A stretch of DNA of 64,000 nucleotides from Chitinophagaceae bacterium. GTDB taxonomy: Bacteria; Bacteroidota; Bacteroidia; Chitinophagales; Chitinophagaceae. The stretch's first letter is position 1; each line of letters opens with the position of its first letter. The stretch covers positions 16,151-80,150 of the forward strand of contig JAICXX010000009.1 in assembly GCA_025934485.1 (NCBI GenBank), given 5' to 3'. Of the stretch, positions 23,334 through 31,226 are shown piece after piece. Below the pieces are notes generated by a model. That model made no database searches. It worked only from the letters and a program-made list of their open reading frames with translations, and had not been told where the DNA came from. The position numbers were made by a program, and so were the translations under genes.

Positions 23334-26318
23334 ATGAAAAAACTCTTCGTCTTTTTACTCGTTCTACCATGCGCCGCAGCCGTCGCCGGGCCCATCGTGG
23401 TCGACGCCGCCGGTCATGGCGACTTTACTACCGTACAAGCCGCCCTCAACAGCCTGTCCGACGATGCCACCGCGCCCCGGCATATCCTCATTCGCGATGG
23501 CGTCTATCGCGAGCAGGTCTTTATTGAAAAGAACAACATCATCCTCGAAGGCGAAGACAAGGATAGGACGATCCTGACCTTCAGCCTCGCCCGCGATGCG
23601 TGGCGCTGTGAGCATAAAGACGATTGGGGCGTTGCCACGCTAAACCTCCGTGGCTCCGACATCACCCTCGAAAACCTCACCATCTGCAACAGTTATGGTT
23701 TCGACAATACCGCAGAAAGCACCACGATAACCTGCGCCGCCGATTCGGCGACACACCAGAAGACGGTCCACCGCGAAGGCCATCAAATGGCCCTGCGCAG
23801 CTTCCAGACAACCCGGCTGAAGGTCGAGAACTGCATCCTCAAAGCCTTTGGCGGCGATACGGTCAGCCCCTGGAATGTGACGGCGGGGATGTTCTATTTC
23901 AAAGATTGCCAGATGGAAGGCGGCGTCGATTTCTACTGCCCGCGCGGCTGGGCCTATGCGGAACATTGCAGCTTCAAAGCCGATAACGGTCCGGCTTCGA
24001 TCTGGCATGACGGCTCCGCCGATCCCGATTCCAAAACAGTCCTCAAAGATTGCACTTTCGAAGGGTACGATGGGTTCAAGCTCGGCCGCTACCATAAAGA
24101 CGCACAGTTCTATCTCATCGACTGCCATTTCGCGGCCAATATGGCGGACCAGGATATCTACGAGGTGCCTACGGCACAGAAACCCCGCTGGGGCCACCGC
24201 GTGTATTATTACAATTGCGACAAACAGGGCCGCGCCTATACCTGGTATGCCAACAACCTGGACAAGGCGCCCGGCTCACCCGACCCGCGCGCGATCACCC
24301 CGGACTGGGTCTTCCACGATAAATGGCATCCCCAAGCCGCGACCACCGCAACCGAAGCCGCGATCACCGCAGCCGGAGCCACGGAAACGGACCCCGCCAT
24401 CCCGGCGGAACGCCTCGCCGCTACGGTCATGAAGCTGTGGCCGGCCGATGACGACAGCGCCAGGGCCCGCTGGACCTATGACGAAGGCGTAGTCTGGAAA
24501 GGCCTGCAAGGCCTTTGGTACAACACCGGAGATGCGCGTTATTTCAAATACATCCAGCACCAGATGGATCGCCTCGTCGATAAGGAAGGCAATATCCGCA
24601 CTTATAAGCTGGAAGACTATAACCTCGATAACGTGCTCTGCGGTCGCATCCTGCTGATGCTCTATCAGGTCACGGGGAAGGAGAACTATTACAAGGCCGC
24701 CACGACACTGCGACGTCAGTTGCGCGAACAGCCGCGCACTAGCGAAGGCAGCTTCTGGCACAAAAAGAAATATACGGAGCAGGTATGGCTCGACGGGCTC
24801 TATATGGCCCAGCCCTTCTTTGCCGAATATGCCCGGCTCTTCCATGAGGATAGCGTCTTCGACGATATCGCAAAACAATTCATAGCGATCGAACAACATA
24901 CCCGCGACAAAGCCACCGGTCTCCTTTATCATGGCTGGGATGAGGCCCATCAGCAACCCTGGGCAGATAAGAATACCGGTCACTCACCCAATTTCTGGGC
25001 CCGGGCGATGGGCTGGTACGGCATGGCCCTGGTCGACGTGCTCGATTATTTTCCTGCTGACCACCCCGCCAGAAAGACCTTGGAAGCAATCCTGAGACGT
25101 TACGCCGCAGCCATCCAAAAGGTACAGGATCCAGCCACCGGCTGCTGGTGGGATATCCTCGACAAACCCGGCGCACAAGGTAATTATCTGGAGGCAAGCG
25201 CCAGCAGCATGTTCGTCTATACGCTGGCCAAAGCCGTGAGGAAAGGTTACCTGCCGGAGACCTATCGCGCCGCCGCGGAAAAAGGGTGGCGGGGTATTCA
25301 GCAAAAATTTCTAACCACGGACGCCAGCGGAGAAACCGATCTGCAGGGAACGGTAAGCGTCAGCGGTCTCGGCGGCACACCCAACCGTGACGGCAGCTAT
25401 GGCTATTATATCAGCGAGAAAGTCGTGCCCAATGATCCCAAAGGCATCGGCGCCTTCCTCCTCGCAGCCGACGAAATGGCGATGAAACCCGGCGACAGCA
25501 AGACCGTGATGCTCGACTACTGGTTCAATAGCGAACGGCGCAAAGACGTCACCGGCGCCCAGGTCCGCTATCATTATACCTGGGAAGATAGGGCGAACAG
25601 TGGTTATTCCATCTGGGGACATATCTTCCGCATGCAGGGAGCCCATACTGATTCCTTACCTGTATCTCCCACTAAAGAAAATTTGTCAAAAGCTTCGGTA
25701 TATATCATTACCGACCCCGACAACGAAAAAGAGTCCGCCGACCCGCATTATCCCACGGATGCCGACATCCAGGCCATTTACGACTGGGTGAAGGCCGGCG
25801 GCGTACTGGTGCTGATGAGCAACGATTCCGCCAATTGCGAATTTCCCCATTTCAACCATCTCGCGGAATGCTTTGGAATGCACTTCAATTTCGACTGCTA
25901 CCACAAAGTTACCGGCAGTCAGTATCAAATGGGCGCCTTCACCATGACAGTACAGGATGGGCAAGCCAACGCAGTTGGCTATTTTCATCACGAACGTCGC
26001 GACGAAGGGCTAAATTCCAACAGTCCTTCGGCGCGATCCATATTCAAGACAAGTAAGAAAATTTACATAAAAGAACAGAGTACCCTGAAGCTGAGCGGTC
26101 CCGCCAAAGCCGTGTTCACCGACGCCGGTAACAACATCATGGCGGTTGCCAAAATTGGGAAGGGAACTGTATTTGCCGTAGGGGACCCCTGGTTCTATAA
26201 TGAATATACCGATGGAAGGAAACTTCCTGCTGATTTTGAGAATTACAATGCTGCCCGTGACCTCGCGCAATGGCTGCTGGAAAATGCGCATCCAGCGGGC
26301 GAGGTGAAAAAAAATTGA
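23334..26318 (+). CDS. Secreted CE8-like pectinesterase - GH105 rhamnogalacturonyl hydrolase - DUF4350-like fusion
   Basis: A chain of 994 residues with three parts. After a signal peptide (MKKLFVFLLVLPCAAAVAG), a CE8-like beta-helix (about 20-330) opens with VVDAAGHGDFTTVQAALNSL; its active-site strands read FGGDTVSPW, EGGVDFYCPRGWAYAEHC and KLGRYHKD instead of GxQDTL, GxVDFIFG and LGRPW, so it is divergent. A GH105 domain (about 362-730) follows with WTYDEGVVWKGL, the conserved Asp in VWLDGLYMAQPF and FWARAMGWYGMALVD; it would remove the unsaturated galacturonyl end left by lyases. The last third (about 760-990) resembles a DUF4350/GATase1-like domain with VYIITDPDNEKES and GTVFAVGDPWFYNEY. 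ATG at 23334 is preferred over a TTG at 23325. Confidence 0.88.
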   Translation: MKKLFVFLLVLPCAAAVAGPIVVDAAGHGDFTTVQAALNSLSDDATAPRHILIRDGVYREQVFIEKNNIILEGEDKDRTILTFSLARDAWRCEHKDDWGVATLNLRGSDITLENLTICNSYGFDNTAESTTITCAADSATHQKTVHREGHQMALRSFQTTRLKVENCILKAFGGDTVSPWNVTAGMFYFKDCQMEGGVDFYCPRGWAYAEHCSFKADNGPASIWHDGSADPDSKTVLKDCTFEGYDGFKLGRYHKDAQFYLIDCHFAANMADQDIYEVPTAQKPRWGHRVYYYNCDKQGRAYTWYANNLDKAPGSPDPRAITPDWVFHDKWHPQAATTATEAAITAAGATETDPAIPAERLAATVMKLWPADDDSARARWTYDEGVVWKGLQGLWYNTGDARYFKYIQHQMDRLVDKEGNIRTYKLEDYNLDNVLCGRILLMLYQVTGKENYYKAATTLRRQLREQPRTSEGSFWHKKKYTEQVWLDGLYMAQPFFAEYARLFHEDSVFDDIAKQFIAIEQHTRDKATGLLYHGWDEAHQQPWADKNTGHSPNFWARAMGWYGMALVDVLDYFPADHPARKTLEAILRRYAAAIQKVQDPATGCWWDILDKPGAQGNYLEASASSMFVYTLAKAVRKGYLPETYRAAAEKGWRGIQQKFLTTDASGETDLQGTVSVSGLGGTPNRDGSYGYYISEKVVPNDPKGIGAFLLAADEMAMKPGDSKTVMLDYWFNSERRKDVTGAQVRYHYTWEDRANSGYSIWGHIFRMQGAHTDSLPVSPTKENLSKASVYIITDPDNEKESADPHYPTDADIQAIYDWVKAGGVLVLMSNDSANCEFPHFNHLAECFGMHFNFDCYHKVTGSQYQMGAFTMTVQDGQANAVGYFHHERRDEGLNSNSPSARSIFKTSKKIYIKEQSTLKLSGPAKAVFTDAGNNIMAVAKIGKGTVFAVGDPWFYNEYTDGRKLPADFENYNAARDLAQWLLENAHPAGEVKKN

Positions 26319-26325
26319 AACTATT

Positions 26326-27756
26326 ATGAAAAATTTCCTTGACGAGAATTTTCTCCTCCACAGCGAAGCCGCGCGCCGGCTCTACCACGAATACGCCAAA
26401 GAGATGCCGGTGATCGACTACCACTGCCATCTCCCGCCGCAACAGATCGCTGCCGACCACCAGTTCGGGAACCTCACCCAGGCCTGGCTGTATGGCGACC
26501 ACTATAAATGGCGCGCGATGCGCACGAACGGCGTCGAAGAAGCATATTGCACCGGCGACGCGCCGGACTGGGAGAAGTTTCAGAAATGGGCCGAGACGGT
26601 TCCTTATACCCTGCGCAATCCACTCTACCACTGGACGCACCTGGAACTGCAACGCTATTTCGACGTACACGAGACCCTCACTGGGCGCAATGCGAAAAAG
26701 ATCTATGATGCCTGTAGCGAGAAGATCAACTCGCGGGAGTATTCGGTTCGCAACCTCCTGCGGAAGATGAATGTCCGTGCGGTATGCACGACTGACGATC
26801 CTATTGATAGTCTCGAGTACCACAGCCAGTTAAAACAGGAAGGATTCGAGATCCCCATCCTTCCCGCCTTCCGGCCCGATACCGCCATGAACGTCGACGA
26901 TCCCGCCCGATTCAATGCGTATATCAAAAAGCTGGAAGCCGTTTCCAATGTCAATATCTCCAATTTCAATGACTATCTCTTCGCGCTGGAGAACCGGCAT
27001 GACTTTTTCGCCTCGATGGGCTGCACCGTGAGCGATCATGGGCTCGAAGAGATCTATGTGGAAGAGTTCACCGGCTGGGAAGTGGAAGCGATCTTCAATA
27101 AAGTGAGGGCCGGTAAAGAGCTCAACGAGACCGAACGCCGCAAATTCCGCTCCGCCATGCTCGTCCATTTTGCCGAATGGGATTGGGAGAAAGGTTGGGT
27201 ACAGCAATTCCACCTGGGTGCGCTCAGGAACAACAACAGCAGAATGATGCAGAAACTCGGTCCGGATACCGGCTGGGATTCTATCGGTGATTTCTCGCAG
27301 GGACGTGCGCTTGCCCGTTTCCTCGACCGGCTGGATAAGGAAGACAAACTCGCGCGCACCATTCTCTATAATCTCAATCCCGCGGACAATGAGCTCATCG
27401 CAACGATGATCGGTAATTTTAATGATGGCTCCGTCGCGGGAAAGATCCAATTCGGCTCTGCCTGGTGGTTCCTGGATCAGAAGGATGGCATGACCCGGCA
27501 GATCAATGCCCTGTCGAATATGGGATTGCTCAGTCGCTTCGTGGGAATGCTCACGGATTCCCGAAGCTTCCTCTCGTTCCCCCGTCATGAATACTTCCGA
27601 CGCATCCTTTGCAACCTCTTCGGTGAAGAGATCACCAACGGTGAACTACCCAATGACCTTGAGTGGATCGGAAAAGTGGTGCGCGATATCTGCTATTACA
27701 ATGCGCGCCAGTATTTTAATTTTCAGCCCGCGGGGTCGTTGGCCTACTCCGAATAA
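26326..27756 (+). CDS. uxaC: Uronate isomerase UxaC
   Basis: Converts D-galacturonate to D-tagaturonate (and glucuronate to fructuronate), the first cytoplasmic step of uronate catabolism. The 476-residue length fits the family (about 470). Visible signatures are MPVIDYHCHLPPQQIA with the metal-binding HxH, LRNPLYHWTHLELQRYF, VCTTDDPIDSL, and the C-terminal SFPRHEYFRRILCNLFGEEI motif. It starts 7 nt after the CE8-GH105 gene and closes the pectin locus. The later Entner-Doudoroff-like genes (UxaA, UxaB, KdgK, KdgA) are not in the window. Confidence 0.95.
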   Translation: MKNFLDENFLLHSEAARRLYHEYAKEMPVIDYHCHLPPQQIAADHQFGNLTQAWLYGDHYKWRAMRTNGVEEAYCTGDAPDWEKFQKWAETVPYTLRNPLYHWTHLELQRYFDVHETLTGRNAKKIYDACSEKINSREYSVRNLLRKMNVRAVCTTDDPIDSLEYHSQLKQEGFEIPILPAFRPDTAMNVDDPARFNAYIKKLEAVSNVNISNFNDYLFALENRHDFFASMGCTVSDHGLEEIYVEEFTGWEVEAIFNKVRAGKELNETERRKFRSAMLVHFAEWDWEKGWVQQFHLGALRNNNSRMMQKLGPDTGWDSIGDFSQGRALARFLDRLDKEDKLARTILYNLNPADNELIATMIGNFNDGSVAGKIQFGSAWWFLDQKDGMTRQINALSNMGLLSRFVGMLTDSRSFLSFPRHEYFRRILCNLFGEEITNGELPNDLEWIGKVVRDICYYNARQYFNFQPAGSLAYSE

Positions 27757-27785
27757 GCGCCGGCAAGCCGCCCCAAAAAAAGAAA

Positions 27786-27807
27786 ACCCGGTATGAAAAT
27801 ACCGGGT
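27786..27807 (+). terminator. Hairpin after uxaC
   Basis: A perfect 9-bp stem, ACCCGGTAT (27786-27794), loop GAAA, ATACCGGGT (27799-27807), lies 30 nt after the uxaC stop and is preceded by a long A run. No T run follows on the plus strand, so on that strand it may act as an RNA 3'-end stabiliser; the A run would give a U tract on the opposite strand. It marks the end of the pectin operon. Confidence 0.6.
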
Positions 27808-28078
27808 AGTGAGTCGACTCAAATTTAGACCTTATCCTACTGCTAAAATACTGAAGTTCTAAATATAAAGCATTACCCTTATGAGAAAAGTGTTGATTTT
27901 TATAGGAAAAACTTACTGATAGCTAAAAGAAGGACTAATAAATATAAAAATTCACTATATATAATTGAACTTGTTCAATTAAAACGTTTGAGCAAATAGA
28001 CCCCGGGGTCCAGACCAAAAACAGGTCCAAAAACAAGGCATTCGGGCATCCCAATTGCAAGGGTATGCAGAAAACTGT
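27808..28078. other. AT-rich intergenic region with an 18-bp palindrome
   Basis: No gene is seen from 27757 to 28078. From about 27840 to 27985 the base composition drops sharply in GC compared with the rest of the window. It contains GAGTCGACTC (27811-27820) and a palindrome AATTGAAC-TT-GTTCAATT (27963-27980), followed directly by AAAACGTTTGAG. It may hold the promoter and operator of the small lipoprotein gene at 28079; no clear promoter hexamers are recognised. Confidence 0.5.
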
Positions 28079-28264
28079 ATGGAAAGAACCTCCTCTATTC
28101 GCGCAGGCCGGCTGCGTTTGCTGGCGGCCCTCCTGGTACTCTCCCTAACTTCTTCTCTGCTGGCGGGATGTCCTCCGCCTCCGCATCGTGGAACACCGCC
28201 CGCTCCGCCAAAACCTCCCGGTGCCTGGATGCCGATGATGCACCAGCCCACACCAATGGCCTAA
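28079..28264 (+). CDS. Small Pro-rich lipoprotein, unknown function
   Basis: A 61-residue frame starting at ATG 28079. A basic N-terminus and hydrophobic stretch (RLLAALLVLSLTSSLLAG) end in a lipobox LLAGC with Cys31. The mature part is only about 31 residues and rich in Pro with Met and His (CPPPPHRGTPPAPPKPP). I do not recognise a family. The signal peptide plus lipobox makes it likely to be real. An in-frame TTG at 28055 is less likely as a start. It stands alone after an AT-rich region. Confidence 0.55.
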   Translation: MERTSSIRAGRLRLLAALLVLSLTSSLLAGCPPPPHRGTPPAPPKPPGAWMPMMHQPTPMA

Positions 28265-28321
28265 TGGGGCCGCTCCGGCGAAAAAATAATTTCGGTAACT
28301 TACAAGTCTAAAACATCAGCT

Positions 28322-28792
28322 ATGGCAAAAAAGGATAAAAATACGATGGACCTCCCCGAGGTCAAAGACATACCCGGTCAGGAACATGTCAGACCACCCC
28401 GTTTGGGCGAATTGGGCGACACCACCGCCTCATCTTCCGATGAGGAAGGCAAGGACGTCGATGGACTCGATGACGACGACGATCTGGAACTGAGTTCCGG
28501 CTCCAATGTATCGCGGGAAGAAAGAAGAGCCCTGGCGAATGTCGATAACCGCGAGGTCGATACGGAAGACGAAGTGCTAAACGAAGCCGCGCTCGACAGC
28601 ACCGATGACGATGGCGATCCGCTGAATGAAGAAGGGTTTGGCGAAGATGTCTCCGGCGACGACCTCGACGTCCCTGAATCGGATGATGAAGAAGACGAAT
28701 ACGAAGAAGAGATCGGCGAAGGCGACGAAGAGAACAACGAGTACAGCACCGATAAGAACGAAGACGACAGCGATATCAATTACGATGCATAG
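28322..28792 (+). CDS. Acidic disordered protein conserved in Bacteroidota
   Basis: A 156-residue protein with a very high Asp/Glu content and no hydrophobic core. The N-terminal part KDIPGQEHVRPPRLGELGDT followed by SSSDEEGKDVDG is a pattern I know from uncharacterised Bacteroidota proteins; the C-terminal half is nearly continuous acidic clusters (PESDDEEDEYEEEIGEGDEE). Function unknown; such proteins may bind cations or basic proteins. It stands alone on the plus strand, and its last 13 bp overlap the end of the convergent MscS-type gene. Confidence 0.65.
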   Translation: MAKKDKNTMDLPEVKDIPGQEHVRPPRLGELGDTTASSSDEEGKDVDGLDDDDDLELSSGSNVSREERRALANVDNREVDTEDEVLNEAALDSTDDDGDPLNEEGFGEDVSGDDLDVPESDDEEDEYEEEIGEGDEENNEYSTDKNEDDSDINYDA

Positions 28793-29880
28793 GCGTCAGC
28801 CGCCCCGGCCTCCGGCCGGGGCGGTTCTTGAACTCGAACAACCGGAAAAGAGTCCGGATAATTGGTCTGCAAAAATTTAATGAGCCCCTCCCGCACATTA
28901 CACCGCAGATCGAACGCGTTTCCCGAACTCGTAGCGCTCATCAGGGCCCGCACTTCCATGGTCTTCTCACTGGTGTTGGTGATCTGCAGGATCTTTACCC
29001 GTTTGTCCCAAAGCGGATCATTGTCCAGCAGCCGGGTCAATTCCGCGCGCAAGGGCTCTATCGGCGTCATATAGTCCAGGTAGAGAAAAACGGTGCCGAT
29101 GATATCGGCCGTAGTCCGCGTCCAGTTCTGAAAGGGTTTCTCGATAAAATAGTTGATGGGCAGGATCAGCCGCCGCTGGTCCCAGATGTTGAGCACCACA
29201 TACGTCAGGGTGATCTCCTCGACGCGTCCCCATTCGCCCTCCACCACCAGCACATCGTCTATCCGCAACGGTTGGGTGAAAGCCAGCTGGAACCCGGCCA
29301 GCAGGTTGCTCAAAGATTTCTGGGCGGCAAAGCCGATGATGATACCGCCCACGCCGACGCCGGTAAGCAACCCCGTGCCGATCTTCCGGAGATTGTTGAA
29401 GCTCAGCAGGATGACGCATGCCGTGAGGATCAGGATCAGCGTGATGGCCATCCGGCGGATGAACTGGAGCTGCGTGCGGATCTTTCGTTCTTTAAGATTG
29501 TCCGCCTTCTGGATATCATAGGTATGGTAGACATAGTCTTCGAAGATCTTGACGATGCCAATGAGGACGTTGGCAAAGGAGATGGCGAGGAGGATCTCTA
29601 TCGTTTTGTTGACAATAGGGTAGACATTGCTGCGCATCTTCATCAATGGGAGCAGAAAGTTGAAGGCCAGCAGGGGCAGGAAATAGCTCATGGGCTGGCC
29701 CAGCCGGGACAGGGTAGCGCGGGTGACGGAGAAATGAGGCGCCCCCGGGGGCTTCCGCCGCAGGAGCAGCGTAAGCAGGAACTTGAGGATAGTACCGATG
29801 AGAACGGCCACCCCTGTTAGGATAGCGTCCCAGACATAATCAGGAAAATGGTCGAACTGATCTAAAAGTTGATCCGGCAT
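28780..29880 (-). CDS. MscS-type mechanosensitive ion channel
   Basis: A pressure-relief channel of the inner membrane, 366 residues from the ATG at 29880. Four to five hydrophobic segments precede the pore helix and beta domain: GTGLLTGVGVGGIIIGFAAQ, then LSNLLAGFQLAFTQPLRIDD and VEEITLTYVVLNIWDQRRL are the MscS-type pore and middle-domain motifs. The C-terminal domain runs to about residue 350. The frame extends upstream to 29970, but MPDQLLDQF is a more natural start. Its 3' end is embedded in a GC-rich stem (28800-28824) and overlaps the acidic-protein gene by 13 bp. Confidence 0.9.
   Translation of the reverse strand: MPDQLLDQFDHFPDYVWDAILTGVAVLIGTILKFLLTLLLRRKPPGAPHFSVTRATLSRLGQPMSYFLPLLAFNFLLPLMKMRSNVYPIVNKTIEILLAISFANVLIGIVKIFEDYVYHTYDIQKADNLKERKIRTQLQFIRRMAITLILILTACVILLSFNNLRKIGTGLLTGVGVGGIIIGFAAQKSLSNLLAGFQLAFTQPLRIDDVLVVEGEWGRVEEITLTYVVLNIWDQRRLILPINYFIEKPFQNWTRTTADIIGTVFLYLDYMTPIEPLRAELTRLLDNDPLWDKRVKILQITNTSEKTMEVRALMSATSSGNAFDLRCNVREGLIKFLQTNYPDSFPVVRVQEPPRPEAGAADAYAS
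28800..28824 (+). terminator. GC-rich stem after the acidic-protein gene, inside the mscS 3' end
   Basis: A perfect 11-bp stem, CCGCCCCGGCC (28800-28810), loop TCC, GGCCGGGGCGG (28814-28824), is followed by TTCTTG. It starts 8 nt after the plus-strand stop at 28792 and at the same time encodes residues near the C-terminus of the minus-strand MscS protein. The U tract is weak. Confidence 0.6.
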
Positions 29881-30055
29881 AATTACCACAATTTTACCCG
29901 TTTTTTTCTTGAGAGCGGGGAAAAATTGATACAGCCCCCGTCCGGGCGTAGGCTGAATACAGGTTGGCACATTTTTTTGTGATAATCAATTCATAAGAGC
30001 TCATAAATCAAGAGATCATAATTCTTTTGTGCGATAGAGGTTTAGGTTAATGGAC

Positions 30056-30085
30056 GCCGCCCCGGTTCACCGGGGCGGCCTTTTT
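30056..30085 (+). terminator. Intrinsic terminator or attenuator 12 nt upstream of the topoisomerase IB start codon
   Basis: A perfect 10-bp stem, GCCGCCCCGG (30056-30065), loop TTCA, CCGGGGCGGC (30070-30079), is followed by C and five T (30081-30085). The start codon of the topoisomerase gene is at 30098. The nearest plus-strand gene upstream ended at 28792, and that has its own hairpin, so this one most likely ends a short leader RNA or a small RNA from the 29881-30055 gap. Confidence 0.6.
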
Positions 30086-30097
30086 AAAACAACGACC

Positions 30098-31204
30098 ATG
30101 GAGGCAACCCCGGCTCTCTCCCATAAACAGTTTCTGCAGGCCGACCGTGACCCCGAGCAAGCGGCCGAAGTCGCCCATTTGATTTATGTCACCGATAGCC
30201 AGCCCGGCATTCTTCGCCGCAAAAAAGGCAAAGGCTTCACCTACACGCTTGGCCGCAAAACCATCAAAGACCCCGCCGTGCTGCGCCGTATCCGCGGCAT
30301 CGTGATCCCGCCGGCCTGGACCGATGTTTGGATCTGTCCGGACGCCAATGGCCATATCCAGGCGACCGGCGTCGACGTCCGCGGCCGGAAACAATATCGT
30401 TATCATGGCCAATGGAACGCCCTCCGCAACGAAACCAAGTTTCACCGGCTTTATGAGTTTGGAAAGGCGCTGCCCGCCCTCCGGGAAAAGATAGCAACGG
30501 ATTTCCACGGCCGCGAATTGACGCGGGAAAAAGTGCTGGCCACCGTGCTGAGTCTCATGGAACGGACCTATATCCGTGTGGGCAATAATGAATACGAAAA
30601 GGCCAATGGCTCCTATGGCCTCACCACCCTGAAGAACAAGCATGTCAGGATCAGCGGTGACACCCTGGTCTTCTCGTTCACCGGCAAAAAAGGCATTCAC
30701 CACGATATTGCGTTGCACAACAAACGGCTGGCCCGTGCCGTAAGTCAATGCCGCGAGATCCCCGGCCGGGAACTCTTCCAATATTATGATGAAGAGGGCG
30801 CCCGCCATCCTATCGACTCCGGCATGGTCAACCAATACATCCACGAGGCGATGGGGACCGATTTCACGGCAAAAGATCTCCGGACCTGGGCCGGGTCGCT
30901 GCACGCCCTGCAGGCCTTTCGATGCATCGGCGAGGCCTCCGATAGTATGGAATGCAAAAAGAACATCGTCGCTATGCTCGATACCGTGAGTAAAACGCTC
31001 GGGAATAGCCGCGCCGTCTGCAAGAAATACTATGTACACCCCGGTCTCATCCGCTTGTATGAAGAGAACAAGCTGGTCACCTACATCGACGAATTCGATA
31101 AAGCGGAGTCCGCCGGTGCAGAAAAACATGCCCTTACGGCGGAGGAACTGGTGTTGATGAAGATCCTCGGGCAATACATTCGCACGACCCCGATCAATGC
31201 ATAG
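30098..31204 (+). CDS. DNA topoisomerase IB (poxvirus/eukaryote-like)
   Basis: Relaxes supercoils by transient single-strand cleavage. The 368-residue protein has the bacterial TopIB layout: an N-terminal domain (YTLGRKTIKDPAVLRRIRGI, then VIPPAWTDVWICPDANGHIQATGVD, KQYRYHGQWNALRNETKF) and a catalytic domain (ERTYIRVGNNEYEKANGSYG, LTTLKNKHV, KDLRTWAGSLHAL, and VCKKYYVHPGLIRLYE with the active-site Tyr before VHP). The frame is open to 30050, but those bases form the intrinsic hairpin, so I start at the ATG at 30098. Its family is common in soil bacteria, often near Ku-type repair genes; Ku lies about 2.6 kb away. Confidence 0.9.
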   Translation: MEATPALSHKQFLQADRDPEQAAEVAHLIYVTDSQPGILRRKKGKGFTYTLGRKTIKDPAVLRRIRGIVIPPAWTDVWICPDANGHIQATGVDVRGRKQYRYHGQWNALRNETKFHRLYEFGKALPALREKIATDFHGRELTREKVLATVLSLMERTYIRVGNNEYEKANGSYGLTTLKNKHVRISGDTLVFSFTGKKGIHHDIALHNKRLARAVSQCREIPGRELFQYYDEEGARHPIDSGMVNQYIHEAMGTDFTAKDLRTWAGSLHALQAFRCIGEASDSMECKKNIVAMLDTVSKTLGNSRAVCKKYYVHPGLIRLYEENKLVTYIDEFDKAESAGAEKHALTAEELVLMKILGQYIRTTPINA

Positions 31205-31226
31205 CCAGGAGGGCCGGTCCCTGCGC

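Noticed and set aside
29964..29982. Sigma-54-like TTGGCAC followed by a T run upstream of topoisomerase IB
   Set aside because: The -12 element should read TTGC at a fixed distance; here it is TTTG or TTGT with the wrong spacing.
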